Shown: positions 16,925 through 26,435 of the stretch, one piece after another | Layout of the letters: each line of letters begins with the position of its first letter | How positions within the stretch are numbered: the first letter of the stretch is position 1 | Assembly: GCF_963678795.1 (NCBI RefSeq) | Contig: NZ_OY787452.1 | Span: 744,001 to 808,000, forward strand | Source of the DNA: an uncultured Methanoregula sp. | Lineage (GTDB): Archaea; Halobacteriota; Methanomicrobia; Methanomicrobiales; Methanospirillaceae | Direction of reading: 5' to 3' | Length of the DNA stretch: 64,000 bases | The notes under the pieces: generated by a model | Seen by the model: only the letters and a program-made list of their open reading frames with translations | Databases searched by the model: none | What the model was told of the DNA's origin: nothing | Made by a program: the position numbers and the translations under genes

Positions 16925-18199
16925 ATGGCAGAAGAAGCAGTGGAGATGGATGATGCGCGCAAGCGCTATGAATTCAAGAAGACTCTGGAGAAGCTCCAGT
17001 CGCAGCAGGGAGACGGAACGGAACTCATAACGCTCTACATCCCACCCGACAAGCAGATCTTCGACGTGACCAACCAGCTCAAGGATGAGTTCGGGCAGTG
17101 CGCGAACATCAAGAGCAAGCAGACCAAGACCAATGTCCAGAGTGCCATCTCCTCCATCCTCTCGCGCCTGAAATATTATAAGCGTCCCCCGGCCAGCGGA
17201 CTTGCAGTCTTCTGCGGCACCGTGAAAACCTTCGGAGACCGTACGGATCTCCAGTGTACCATCATCGAACCGCCGGAACCTCTTAATCTCTACATGTACC
17301 GCTGCAGCTCGAATTTCGAACTCGAGCCGCTCCTCCAGATGCTCGAAGAGAAGTACGTGTATGGCTTGCTCGTTCTCGACAAGCGCGAAGCGTACTGGGG
17401 ATTTTTGCGCGGCAACCGGATCGAACCGATGGGAGGGGCAAACTCAACGGTGCCGGGCAAGATGCGAAAAGGCGGCCAGTCGGCAGCACGGTTCGGGCGC
17501 CTGCGTGAGATCGCCATCGACGAATTCTACACGAAAATTGGTGAGCGGTCGAGTGCTATCTTCCTTGCAGAAAAAGATTTTTTCGAGCGGTTCAAAGGTG
17601 TCCTGATCGGGGGGCCGAGCCCGACAAAAGAGGAATTCGAGAAGGGGAATTATCTCCACCACGAGGTCCAGAAACGGATCATCGGGCTTTTCGATGTAGC
17701 GTACACCAATGAGGATGGGCTCTCGGAACTGGTCGATGCGGCAAAGGATGCCCTCAAAGGGATGACCGTTATCAAGGAGAAGTCCTTCATGGACCGGTTC
17801 CTAAGAGAACTGGTCAAGGAAGACGGGCTTGCAGCATACGGTGAAGACAGCATCCGGCACAACCTTGGGATCGGCGCAGTGGATACACTCCTGCTCTCGG
17901 CAAACCTCCGGAAATCACGGCTGAAGATCAAGTGCCAGAGCTGTGATTACATCACCGAAAAAACAGTCAATATCGAACCGGGTAAAACGGTCAGGGACAT
18001 CCCGCTCGGGAACTGCCCGAAATGCACGGCACCGCTCGTGCTCGATCAAGAGATCGATATTGTCGACGAGCTGACAAAACTCGCTGATCAGAGCAGTTCC
18101 AAGGTCGAGATCATCTCCGATGATTTCGAAGAAGGATCGATCCTCTTCACCGCATTCGGAGGGATAGCCGCAATCCTCAGGTACAGGACGGGATACTGA
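16925..18199 (+). CDS. prf1: Peptide chain release factor aRF1
   Basis: 424 residues from the ATG at 16925; a TTG four codons earlier is a weaker alternative. The stop-codon-reading NIKS motif is at residues 61-64 and the catalytic GGQ at 183-185, which triggers peptidyl-tRNA hydrolysis. The C-terminal domain carries a CxxC...CxxC zinc knuckle. aRF1 reads all three stop codons. Its TGA overlaps the argS ATG (TGATG), so the two are coupled. Confidence 0.98.
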   Translation: MAEEAVEMDDARKRYEFKKTLEKLQSQQGDGTELITLYIPPDKQIFDVTNQLKDEFGQCANIKSKQTKTNVQSAISSILSRLKYYKRPPASGLAVFCGTVKTFGDRTDLQCTIIEPPEPLNLYMYRCSSNFELEPLLQMLEEKYVYGLLVLDKREAYWGFLRGNRIEPMGGANSTVPGKMRKGGQSAARFGRLREIAIDEFYTKIGERSSAIFLAEKDFFERFKGVLIGGPSPTKEEFEKGNYLHHEVQKRIIGLFDVAYTNEDGLSELVDAAKDALKGMTVIKEKSFMDRFLRELVKEDGLAAYGEDSIRHNLGIGAVDTLLLSANLRKSRLKIKCQSCDYITEKTVNIEPGKTVRDIPLGNCPKCTAPLVLDQEIDIVDELTKLADQSSSKVEIISDDFEEGSILFTAFGGIAAILRYRTGY

Positions 18200-19863
18200 T
18201 GCTGCACGACATGTTCACGATAATAGAAACGGCAATCAAAGAGACCACCGGTGTTGCTGATGCACTCCTGGTCGATGGGGGGGAGCATGCAGACCTTGCA
18301 TCCACCGTTGCATTTGCCCTTGCCAGGCAGAAAAGGCAGGCACCGGTAAAGATTGCCCAGGAGCTTGCCGCTGATCTCGCCAGACGCCCCGATCTTACCG
18401 GGATTACTATTGAGGCTAAAGGGCCCTATATCAATTTCATCTTCGGGAAAGCCTATGTCAGCGAGATACTCCGGGCTGCTGTACAGCCCGGCTACGGTAA
18501 CCTGCCAAAGAAGCCTGTGCGGGTCGTTCTCGAGCACACCAGCGCAAACCCGAACGGGCCCCTGCATGTGGGACACATCCGGAATTCGATCATAGGCGAC
18601 ACCCTTGCCCGTGCCTTTCGAAAAGCCGGCTACCCGCTCGAGGTCCAGTATTACGTCAATGACATGGGCCGGCAGATCGCGATCGTAGTCTGGGGATTCG
18701 ACAATCTCGACAACAAGCAACTCGATGGCGAGAAAGAGGATGCTCACATCGCCCGGATCTATATTGCGGCAAACCGCGAGATAGAGAAAGACGAAGGGAT
18801 CACCCAGCAGGTCAATACCCTGATGCAGCTCGTGGAAAATGGCGACCCGGCAACGGTGAAAAAGTTCCGCAGGGAAGTCTCCCGATGCCTTGACGGTTTC
18901 AAGGTCACGATGAAAGATCTCAACGTTGCCCATGACCGGTTCGTCTGGGAGAGCGATTTCATCCGCAACGGGAACACGGAGCGGATTATCAACAAGCTCA
19001 AGAGGATCCCCCAGGCACATGAAGATGAAACACTCTATCTCGATCTCTCCGAATTCGGGTTCGAGAACAAGTATGTCATCCGCAGGAGTGACGGGACTTC
19101 GGTCTATGCAGCCCGTGATCTCGCCTTCCATGCATGGAAAGGGGCGAACTTCGACCGGGTAATCGATGTTCTCGGCGCTGATCACAAACTCATCGGGGCC
19201 CAGCTCCAGTGCACGATGAAACTCCTTGGTGAGAAAGTACCCGAGATCGTCCATTTCGAGTTCGTCTCGCTTCCCGAAGGCTCGATGAGTACCAGGGCCG
19301 GCAAGTTCGTCTCTGCAGACGATCTCATCACCGAGATCCGCAAGCGGGCGTTTGACGAGGTGACCACCCGCAGGCCGGAACTGGACGAGGAGACGCGCAG
19401 GTCAATAGCACAGTCGGTAGGTCTTGCTGCAATCCGGTATGACATCGTGAAAGTCTCTCCGGAAAAGAGCACCGTGTTTGACTGGAAAGAAGCGCTGGAT
19501 TTCGAGCGGCAGAGCGGACCGTACATCCAGTACGCCCATGCCCGGGCCTGCAGCATTCTGGAGAGGGCAGGATCATTCCCCGAGTCATTCGAACTCGAGA
19601 CAGAACAGGAAATAATCCTTGCAAAGAAGATTGCCCGCTTCCCGAGGGTCATCGATAATGTTGTCTCCGAACTCCGCCCGCACATACTTGCGATCTATGC
19701 ACGGGAACTGGCTGACACCTTCAATACGTTCTACCATTACGAACCGGTTCTGAAAAGCGAGGGGCAGACCCGCAACCGTCGCCTCACGCTCGTAAAAGCC
19801 GTGCAGAACACGCTTAAAGAGTCGTTAGAGACCCTTGGGATCGATGCCATCCACTCCATGTGA
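18199..19863 (+). CDS. argS: Arginyl-tRNA synthetase
   Basis: 554 residues, class I. The HIGH signature is HVGH at 123-126 within SANPNGPLHVGHIRN, and the KMSK region appears as MSTRAGKFV, the relaxed form usual in ArgRS. The C-terminal anticodon-binding domain ends with FNTFYHYEPVLKSEG. It attaches arginine to tRNA-Arg. It overlaps prf1 by one base at its start and taw1 by about 20 bp at its end. Confidence 0.98.
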   Translation: MLHDMFTIIETAIKETTGVADALLVDGGEHADLASTVAFALARQKRQAPVKIAQELAADLARRPDLTGITIEAKGPYINFIFGKAYVSEILRAAVQPGYGNLPKKPVRVVLEHTSANPNGPLHVGHIRNSIIGDTLARAFRKAGYPLEVQYYVNDMGRQIAIVVWGFDNLDNKQLDGEKEDAHIARIYIAANREIEKDEGITQQVNTLMQLVENGDPATVKKFRREVSRCLDGFKVTMKDLNVAHDRFVWESDFIRNGNTERIINKLKRIPQAHEDETLYLDLSEFGFENKYVIRRSDGTSVYAARDLAFHAWKGANFDRVIDVLGADHKLIGAQLQCTMKLLGEKVPEIVHFEFVSLPEGSMSTRAGKFVSADDLITEIRKRAFDEVTTRRPELDEETRRSIAQSVGLAAIRYDIVKVSPEKSTVFDWKEALDFERQSGPYIQYAHARACSILERAGSFPESFELETEQEIILAKKIARFPRVIDNVVSELRPHILAIYARELADTFNTFYHYEPVLKSEGQTRNRRLTLVKAVQNTLKESLETLGIDAIHSM

Positions 19864-20743
19864 TCCCCTGCGCAGGCAGGGATACCAGTTTTTTTCCCCG
19901 TCTTCGACGGCAGCGCTCAAGCCCTGCATGTGGTGCAAACGTGCCCTGCAGGGGGGAGAGATGTGCTACAAGCACCAGTTCTATGGTATTGATAGTCACC
20001 GCTGCGTCCAGATGACGCCCACGCTGCGCTGCAACCAGCGCTGCCTTTTCTGCTGGCGGTCCTTCGAGCACGAGCCCCCCGAAGAAGAAGAATGTTCACC
20101 GGAGACCATCCTTGCCGGCATCCACAGGTTCCAAAAGAAGGCACTTGCCGGCTACAACGCAGTGCTCGACAATACGGTGACGGATGAGCGCTGGCGGGAA
20201 GCGCTGGACCCAAAGCACATCGCCATCTCGCTCTCCGGGGAACCCACACTTTACCGGCAGCTCCCTGAACTTATCGGATTATTCAACCGCAACGGGTATA
20301 CCACGTTTCTCGTCAGTAACGGAACAAACCCGGAGATGATCAGAAGATGCAACCCGTTCCAGATGTATGTCTCGCTGGACGCCCCGGACAGGGAAACGTA
20401 CCATGCCATATGCCGTCCGCTCGGGGATTACTGGGACCGGGTGAACGAGAGCCTCCGGCTGCTCGATTCCCGCAGGTCTGCAGTGAGAGTGACCCTGGTC
20501 AAAGGGCTCAACGATTTTGCACCGGAACGCTACGCCGCGATCCTGCAGGATTCGGGCGCAAGCTTTGTGGAAATAAAGGGATATATGTATCTGGGATACA
20601 GTAGAAACCGTTTGGCAAGAGAGAATATGCCGGATCATGCACTTGTGCAATCCTTTGCGGAGAAGATTGCGGCCGCGTGTGATTACCGGTTCAAAGATGA
20701 GAATGAATTGAGCAGAGTGGTAGTGCTGGAGCGTTTGAGATGA
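19844..20743 (+). CDS. taw1: 4-demethylwyosine synthase (radical SAM)
   Basis: 299 residues from the ATG at 19844 inside the end of argS. The radical SAM triad is [12 protein letters not shown] (C63, C67, C70), and an upstream set of cysteines (CMWC at 28-31, C41, C54) can bind the second 4Fe-4S cluster of TYW1/Taw1. [10 protein letters not shown] follows. Taw1 condenses pyruvate with m1G37 of tRNA-Phe to form the tricyclic wyosine base. It overlaps sepS by 4 bp, placing it in the prf1-argS-taw1-sepS translation operon. Confidence 0.93.
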   Translation: MPSTPCDPLRRQGYQFFSPSSTAALKPCMWCKRALQGGEMCYKHQFYGIDSHRCVQMTPTLRCNQRCLFCWRSFEHEPPEEEECSPETILAGIHRFQKKALAGYNAVLDNTVTDERWREALDPKHIAISLSGEPTLYRQLPELIGLFNRNGYTTFLVSNGTNPEMIRRCNPFQMYVSLDAPDRETYHAICRPLGDYWDRVNESLRLLDSRRSAVRVTLVKGLNDFAPERYAAILQDSGASFVEIKGYMYLGYSRNRLARENMPDHALVQSFAEKIAAACDYRFKDENELSRVVVLERLR

Positions 20744-22323
20744 GATTCAATCCCGAGGACTGGAAACAGAAGTCACATGAGAATTTTGAAGGGGCATGGC
20801 ATGAAGGACCGTCGGTCCTGACCCCGGCATCGCATGCAGACACCTACCCGTGCCGGGTATACAAGCGGGCGCAGGCACACCCCGTCTTTGCCACTATCAA
20901 CCGTTTGCGCGAGACCTACCTCTCGATGGGTTTTGACGAGGCTGAGGTTCCGGTTATCATCGAAGAGAAGGATATCTACCGCCAGTTCGGGCCCGAGGCA
21001 ATGGCCGTGCTCGACCGGGTCTTCTACCTTGGGGGGCTTCCCCGGCCAAATGTCGGAATCGCCCGGGACCGGCTCGATAAGATCAACGGGATTCTCGGCA
21101 AGGCAATGGAACCCGCAACCGAGGAGAAACTCCGCGGGACGCTCCATGCTTATAAAAAATCCGAGATCGACGGCGACGAGCTCACCTTCGAGCTTGCAAA
21201 AGTGCTCGAGACCGACGATGGAGTCGTTGTCCATATCCTCGATGCCGTCTTCCCGGAGTTCCGGGAACTTGCTCCCGAATCCTCACGCTCCACCCTCCGC
21301 AGCCACATGACGAGCGGCTGGTTCCTGACGCTCGGCTCCATCTGGGACAAGAGCCCGCTGCCGCTGCGGATGTTCTCCGTGGATCGCTGCTTCCGGCGGG
21401 AACAGGCCGAGGGCCCGACCCGGCTTATGACCTACCACTCGGCTTCGTGCGTTGTGGCCGGGGATGATGTGACCATTGAAGACGGAAAAGCGGTGAGCGA
21501 GGCACTCCTTTCCGCTTTCGGGTACACCGACTTCCGTTTCCAGCCAGATGAGAAGCGCTCCAAGTATTACATGCCGGACTCACAGACCGAAGTCTATGCC
21601 CGGCACCCGGTCCACGGATGGGTGGAGGTTGCAACTTTCGGTATGTACTCCCCCTCAGCCCTTGCCGAGTACGGCATAGGAGTTCCGGTCATGAATCTCG
21701 GTCTCGGGGTAGAGCGGCTGGCCATGATCGCCTACAATGCAAATGATGTCAGGCAGCTCTGCTTCCCCCAGTTCTTCCCCAAACCCCTTAGCAACAACGA
21801 GATTGCCCGGACTGTTCACCTGCGCGAGGAGCCGGTCTCCCCGGAGGGCAAAAAACTCGCCATAGCGATTGCAAAGACCGCTGCTGCGAACGCAACTGCC
21901 CCGGGGCCCTGCTCATTTACTGCGTGGGAAGGACTGCTTGGCAGGGTAAAGATCAGCGTTGCCGTGGAAGAGTCCGAGTCAAACGCAAAACTTTGTGGTC
22001 CCGCCTGCGCAAATGAGATCTTTGTCCATGACGGCTCCGTTCTCGGAGTGCCTGACGCCGAGAAGTGGAAACAGGTACGAACAGAGGGAATACCAACAGG
22101 GATCAGCTATCTGAGTGCAGTGTCTGCCCTCGCGGCAGCAAGGGTAGAAGAAGCGGCACACTGCGGGAAAAGTACAACCGTGCAGGTGAAGATGGCAAAA
22201 CTCCCTAGCGACATCAACCTGAAGATTGAGGAGTACGCGATGCGGTTTATCACGGATAACAAAAAGAAAGTCGATGTCCGGGGCCCGGTCTTCCTCTCGG
22301 TCAGCTCAACCATCAAAGAATAA
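20740..22323 (+). CDS. sepS: O-phosphoseryl-tRNA(Cys) synthetase (SepRS)
   Basis: 527 residues, class II synthetase. The N-terminal [22 protein letters not shown] block, the active-site strands [12 protein letters not shown] and [13 protein letters not shown], and motif 3 in [12 protein letters not shown] are characteristic. SepRS charges tRNA-Cys with O-phosphoserine; SepCysS then converts it to Cys-tRNA-Cys. SepCysS is not in this window, and a conventional CysRS is not seen either. This route is largely restricted to methanogens and relatives and is good evidence for the taxonomy. Confidence 0.97.
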   Translation: MRFNPEDWKQKSHENFEGAWHEGPSVLTPASHADTYPCRVYKRAQAHPVFATINRLRETYLSMGFDEAEVPVIIEEKDIYRQFGPEAMAVLDRVFYLGGLPRPNVGIARDRLDKINGILGKAMEPATEEKLRGTLHAYKKSEIDGDELTFELAKVLETDDGVVVHILDAVFPEFRELAPESSRSTLRSHMTSGWFLTLGSIWDKSPLPLRMFSVDRCFRREQAEGPTRLMTYHSASCVVAGDDVTIEDGKAVSEALLSAFGYTDFRFQPDEKRSKYYMPDSQTEVYARHPVHGWVEVATFGMYSPSALAEYGIGVPVMNLGLGVERLAMIAYNANDVRQLCFPQFFPKPLSNNEIARTVHLREEPVSPEGKKLAIAIAKTAAANATAPGPCSFTAWEGLLGRVKISVAVEESESNAKLCGPACANEIFVHDGSVLGVPDAEKWKQVRTEGIPTGISYLSAVSALAAARVEEAAHCGKSTTVQVKMAKLPSDINLKIEEYAMRFITDNKKKVDVRGPVFLSVSSTIKE

Positions 22324-22338
22324 AATCCTTTTTCCTTA

Positions 22339-23304
22339 TCAAGCCCGTTCCCGGATGAAAATCCTCCGGTGGATAATCCTCCAGGATAGGATCAACTGGA
22401 CGATATCGGTTGCCGTAACAGTCTTTCTTCCTTCGAACATGGCAATCGGGTGGACGCCGGTCTGGTGCTCGATACTCTTCTCGAGCTTCCGGATGGTTTC
22501 ATAATTCATCTCCCCGTCAAAAGTCAGGGATCGCATCTTTGCACAATTAACAAACTGCGTCGAGAACTCGATGAGGAAATCTTCGTCATGGAACGAGAGA
22601 AGCGAGTACAGATCGATGTTGAGATCTATGTCCGAGATGGTACGCCGCATCCGGTTCTGCATGAGGGAGATACTGTACACGTTTCTTTCGGGACCTTTCT
22701 GCCTGCCATACTTTGAGGGGGCGATCCGGATAACCGCATCGGCATCACACCGCTGTGGTGCGATAAAAGTCTCATAATCTTTCTCGCGCCGCACTATCTC
22801 TTCCGTCACCTGATCTGAAGAATATCCCCGGCGCTCCATGTCGCGGAGCCGCTTCCAGGTATACTTCACCTCTTTATCCGGGTCAACGAAGATGGAGAAG
22901 TCCATCAACTCCAAAAGGCGCGGGGTAAAGAGCGTGTGGAGCCCTTCCAGGATCAGGATCTTCCGTGGCGAGAACGTGACCGGGGGATCGAACCGGCCGG
23001 TAGAGTGGTTATACACCGGTTTATTGATAGGATGGCCCTGCTTCAGCTGCGCAATATCCGTTTCCAGTTGTGCAAGATTGTTGGCATCCGGGTGAAGGGG
23101 CGTGATGTCACGCAGCCTGCGTTCTTCCCGGTCGTACTTGTGGTAATCATCGAGCGTTATGGTGGAGAGCAGTTCCGGGCCGAATATCTGCCGGATTGCA
23201 TTCGTGAACGTGGTCTTTCCCGACCCGCTGTCACCGGCCACACCGATCGTAAAGACAACAGGGGAGTGGGCTATGATCTCCTTGAAATTGGGCAAATAAT
23301 CCAT
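22339..23304 (-). CDS. prk: Archaeal phosphoribulokinase (PRK/uridine kinase family)
   Basis: 321 residues from the ATG at 23304; longer upstream frames add 50 unconserved residues. The P-loop GVAGDSGSGKTTF is at residues 21-33, followed by TITLDDYHKYD and LEGLHTLFTPRL, the substrate and Mg2+ sites of the phosphoribulokinase branch. In Methanospirillum a homologue makes ribulose-1,5-bisphosphate for the reductive hexulose-phosphate pathway together with archaeal RuBisCO. That role is plausible here, but no RuBisCO or hexulose-phosphate genes are nearby. The gene is convergent with sepS with a 15-bp gap. Confidence 0.82.
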   Translation of the reverse strand: MDYLPNFKEIIAHSPVVFTIGVAGDSGSGKTTFTNAIRQIFGPELLSTITLDDYHKYDREERRLRDITPLHPDANNLAQLETDIAQLKQGHPINKPVYNHSTGRFDPPVTFSPRKILILEGLHTLFTPRLLELMDFSIFVDPDKEVKYTWKRLRDMERRGYSSDQVTEEIVRREKDYETFIAPQRCDADAVIRIAPSKYGRQKGPERNVYSISLMQNRMRRTISDIDLNIDLYSLLSFHDEDFLIEFSTQFVNCAKMRSLTFDGEMNYETIRKLEKSIEHQTGVHPIAMFEGRKTVTATDIVQLILSWRIIHRRIFIRERA

Positions 23305-23403
23305 GGAATACGTACCAGTGGAGTGCCGGATTGTATTAAGATCGCGGGAATGCGCAGTGGATATTCCAGATAAAAATGGACAAATCGTAATATCCGGGGC
23401 ATT

Positions 23404-23454
23404 TGTTAGAAATAAGTAACATTTATTACGATTAATGTTAGAAATAAATAACAT
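23404..23454. promoter_or_regulatory. Twin 19-bp operator-like direct repeats
   Basis: TGTTAGAAATAAGTAACAT (23404-23422) and TGTTAGAAATAAATAACAT (23436-23454) differ at one base and start 32 bp apart, close to three helical turns. Each half-palindrome (TGTTA...TAACA) suits a dimeric regulator. The second copy ends 16 bp before the ATG of the membrane-protein gene and must overlap its promoter. The XRE protein encoded second in the operon is the obvious candidate to bind them. Confidence 0.6.
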
Positions 23455-23469
23455 ACGTTTGCGATAACC

Positions 23470-23856
23470 ATGAAACCAAGAAATATTTACCGGATAATCA
23501 TCGGTGCACTGATGTCAGTCAGCGGTCTTGTAACAATCCTGCTAACCAGCGGAGAGGGCATAACCGGCACAATCCTCCTGTGTGCAGGTCTTGCATTCCT
23601 GATCACCGGGATCAGCCGTCACAAAAGATATGGCGATGATCCTGAGTCAGATGAGCGATCCAGGAAGATAGGTGCGTACGGGTTGTCCTATGCCTGGCTG
23701 ACCGGCATTATTTTCATGTTTTCACTGTTCTGGCTGGATTACCTGAAGATCCTAGTGCTCACTGCACAGAACGCCCTATCTGTATCGATCCTCGTACTGG
23801 CACTCTCTGCCATTGTATTCCAGACGTATCTCTTCCGGAAGGGTGATGCAGATTGA
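23470..23856 (+). CDS. Small four-helix membrane protein paired with an XRE regulator
   Basis: 128 residues with four hydrophobic segments (about 8-27, 32-49, 71-91, 99-119) and a central charged loop containing DDPESDERSRKIGAYG. This layout matches the DUF2178-type membrane proteins that commonly sit beside a small XRE regulator. It has no catalytic motif. It is preceded by the twin repeats at 23404-23454 and followed 15 bp later by the regulator gene. Function unknown; such pairs may respond to membrane or peptide stress. Confidence 0.7.
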   Translation: MKPRNIYRIIIGALMSVSGLVTILLTSGEGITGTILLCAGLAFLITGISRHKRYGDDPESDERSRKIGAYGLSYAWLTGIIFMFSLFWLDYLKILVLTAQNALSVSILVLALSAIVFQTYLFRKGDAD

Positions 23857-23877
23857 AATGCGAGGAATGAGATGGGC

Positions 23878-24111
23878 ATGCAGACAAAAATAAAAGAATA
23901 CCGCACGCGACTCTCCCTGACCCAGGAGGAACTCGCAAAAGCCGTAGGTGTACGGCGGGAGACTATCGTCTTTCTCGAACAGGGGAAGTATAATCCGTCC
24001 CTTAAACTTGCCCATGATGTGGCAAAAACCCTGCATGCAAAGATTGACGATCTGTTCCTTTTCGAAGACGGTACCCATGGCCCCGGAACATGGGAAGTTC
24101 TCGAGGATTAA
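23878..24111 (+). CDS. XRE-family helix-turn-helix regulator
   Basis: 77 residues from the ATG at 23878; another ATG lies two codons earlier at 23872. Helix-turn-helix signature [28 protein letters not shown] (about 15-42) followed by the [15 protein letters not shown] helix is the standard compact archaeal/bacterial XRE repressor that acts as a dimer. It is the second gene of a two-gene operon and probably represses its own promoter through the repeats at 23404-23454. Confidence 0.88.
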   Translation: MQTKIKEYRTRLSLTQEELAKAVGVRRETIVFLEQGKYNPSLKLAHDVAKTLHAKIDDLFLFEDGTHGPGTWEVLED

Positions 24112-26435
24112 CTGCAAATTACCGGGACATTACGGGAATGTTCTGATTCTGACGGGGATACAGCATTGTCATTTTTTTCCGGAACACTTACAAGGTGCCC
24201 GAGAATTCGTATCGTGGCTTCCTTGTCAAGTGGCTGGTTGTCATTACCGCATTTTGGGGAGTAGATACAGGTAGGACAGCCATCTTCACACCGACAATCC
24301 CTGACCAGTTCATAAGCACTGGTGAATAGGGAGGGGAGGAGTTCATACGCTTTCTCTGCGAGCCCGATCCCGCCTTCAAAGGCATCGTAAACAAATACCG
24401 TGGATTCGCCTGCGTCACCAAAAGACGGGGAGGACAGACCCCCGACATCCCAGCGGTCACATACCACGTGCAGGGGCATGAGTGCGATTATCGCATGTTC
24501 CGCTCCATGAAGACCACCCGCAAAATCCTGGCCGGCTTCAATGGTTTTTGTCTCAACATCTGCAGGCATCACAAACCAGAAGGCTTTCGTCCGGAACATC
24601 AGCGGGGGCAGGGAAAGGGGTTCCATACCGATAACAGAATCCCCGCGTTTTATCTTGTACCCGGTATAGTGCTCGGTTACTTCTACATCCCCGAATGCGC
24701 ATTCTGATCCCTGAATTGTTTTTGTTTCAAGGATGTTGATCACCGCGAGATTTACCTCTTTTAAGGGTTGGGTATAGTAATCAACATCCGTTTCTGTTAC
24801 CCGGATGTTGTGGGTCTCCAGATCCATTTCAGTCACTATGTAAGTGATTCCCTGGTGAAGCATGATCGCACCGTTATGCGCCTCCCGGTATGCCTGCTCC
24901 CGGCTCATGGTCTCAAGCAGTTTTCCCTGACTCAATATTCTGAATGTCTCACCCGGGATGCCGTCAAGCCGGACGGCGTCCGCCGCCCTTCCACGTCCCG
25001 AGTAAACCCACCCGCGGGAGGTCTTTCTCAAAAGATCACCGGAGGCCAGTTCAGGGAGAAGATCAGAGAATGGCAGAGAGAAGACTTCCCCGTCATTTAT
25101 CTCATGAAGCGGCAGCTCTGCAGCAGCACAGAGCAGATGTCCGGAAAAGATATAGGGATTGTTTATATCGATGATTGCATGTTCGTGAGGCCGGTTGAAG
25201 AACTCCTCCGGGTGATTCATGAAATACTGGTCAAGCGGGTTTGCCTGGGCAACGAGGATTGCAAGGGATTCCGTCCCGCTCCTCCCTGCCCGCCCTGCCT
25301 GCTGGCGTGCGGACATCATGGTCCCGGGATATCCGGCTATGATAACGGCATCGAGCGATCCGATATCTATCCCGAGTTCGAGAGCATTGGTGGAAACGAT
25401 TCCTCTCATAGTCCCATCCTTTGCCCCCCGCTCGATCGTCCGGCGCTCTTCCGGCAGGAAACCGGCCCGGTAAACAGATATGGAATCTGCCAGCTGTGCC
25501 GATGAGCGCCGTGCATCCTCCCGTGCCCAGACCGTAACGAGTTCTGCCATTTTCCGGGAGCCGGTGAAGCAGAGGGTCTGGAGATTGTTTTTTACGCACG
25601 AGAGAAGAAGATCCTTTGTCTCTTGGTACGTGGACCGATCGCCGGTACCATTAAAAAAAGGATTATAGAGGATGAAATTTTTTATACCGTGAGGGGAACC
25701 GGTTTTTTCAACAAGCACGAATGGCTGGCCGGTCAGGTTTCTGGCAAATTCCAGGGGATTTGCCAGGGTTGCAGTGGATACAATGAACCGGGGAGTTGAT
25801 CCGTAATACCTGCAGATCCGCTGGAGCCGGCGAATCAGAAATGCGATATTGGATCCAAAGACCCCACGGTACCGGTGTGCTTCATCGATGATTATGTAAT
25901 GCAGCCCCGAGAAGAACGTGCGCCACTTCGTATGCCATGACAGGACATGGTGAAGTTCGTGGGGATTTGAGACAATGATCCGGGCATTCTCCCGGATCGC
26001 GGCCCGTTTTGACTGGGGCGTGTCACCATCGTATATTGCCGGTTTTGCATTGATCCCGCAATATTTTTCCATCCGCAGGAGCGTTGCAAGCTGGTCATTT
26101 GCAAGTGCTTTGGTTGGGTAAAGGTAGAGCGCACGCGTTCCTGGTGCATTCTCAAGATCTTCGAATACGGGGATATTGAATGCCAGGGTTTTGCCGCTCG
26201 CCGTGGGAGTCGTGATAATCACATTTCTTCCGGCACGGATATGGTCGATGGCTTCGCACTGGTGGGAATACAGCTGTATTCCATTCTGGTCAAGATATGA
26301 TTGGAGCAGGGAGGAAAGGGGTTCATCCAGCGTTCCATACTCCGGATACCTCGGGGGAGTCATTTCCACGTGCACAAGCCGTTTCCGGTAGACAGGATTT
26401 GTTCCCAGAAGCCGGAGAACATCAGGAACAGTCAT
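24108..26435 (-). CDS. mrfA: MrfA-type DEAH helicase with C-terminal zinc-binding domain
   Basis: 775 residues from the ATG at 26435, which is preceded by GGGGGGAG; the longer frame adds 12 residues. Helicase motifs are in order: TTPTASGKT (75-83), [27 protein letters not shown] (DEAH at 184-187), [27 protein letters not shown] and QQAGRAGR. The C-terminus contains the family's four-cysteine site [10 protein letters not shown]...PKC. This architecture matches MrfA (YprA) of Bacillus, a 3'-5' helicase of mitomycin-lesion excision repair. The adjacent overlapping gene encodes an MrfB-like exonuclease, which strongly supports the assignment. DNA substrate in archaea is untested. Confidence 0.85.
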   Translation of the reverse strand: MTVPDVLRLLGTNPVYRKRLVHVEMTPPRYPEYGTLDEPLSSLLQSYLDQNGIQLYSHQCEAIDHIRAGRNVIITTPTASGKTLAFNIPVFEDLENAPGTRALYLYPTKALANDQLATLLRMEKYCGINAKPAIYDGDTPQSKRAAIRENARIIVSNPHELHHVLSWHTKWRTFFSGLHYIIIDEAHRYRGVFGSNIAFLIRRLQRICRYYGSTPRFIVSTATLANPLEFARNLTGQPFVLVEKTGSPHGIKNFILYNPFFNGTGDRSTYQETKDLLLSCVKNNLQTLCFTGSRKMAELVTVWAREDARRSSAQLADSISVYRAGFLPEERRTIERGAKDGTMRGIVSTNALELGIDIGSLDAVIIAGYPGTMMSARQQAGRAGRSGTESLAILVAQANPLDQYFMNHPEEFFNRPHEHAIIDINNPYIFSGHLLCAAAELPLHEINDGEVFSLPFSDLLPELASGDLLRKTSRGWVYSGRGRAADAVRLDGIPGETFRILSQGKLLETMSREQAYREAHNGAIMLHQGITYIVTEMDLETHNIRVTETDVDYYTQPLKEVNLAVINILETKTIQGSECAFGDVEVTEHYTGYKIKRGDSVIGMEPLSLPPLMFRTKAFWFVMPADVETKTIEAGQDFAGGLHGAEHAIIALMPLHVVCDRWDVGGLSSPSFGDAGESTVFVYDAFEGGIGLAEKAYELLPSLFTSAYELVRDCRCEDGCPTCIYSPKCGNDNQPLDKEATIRILGHLVSVPEKNDNAVSPSESEHSRNVPVICS

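Noticed and set aside
18088..19254. 388-codon minus-strand frame across argS
   Set aside because: A shadow caused by the high GC and codon structure of argS; the plus-strand product has HVGH and the MSTRAGK block.
23305..23454. 50-residue N-terminal extension of the phosphoribulokinase
   Set aside because: Not conserved in the family and overlaps the operator repeats; the P-loop follows at the expected distance from the ATG at 23304.
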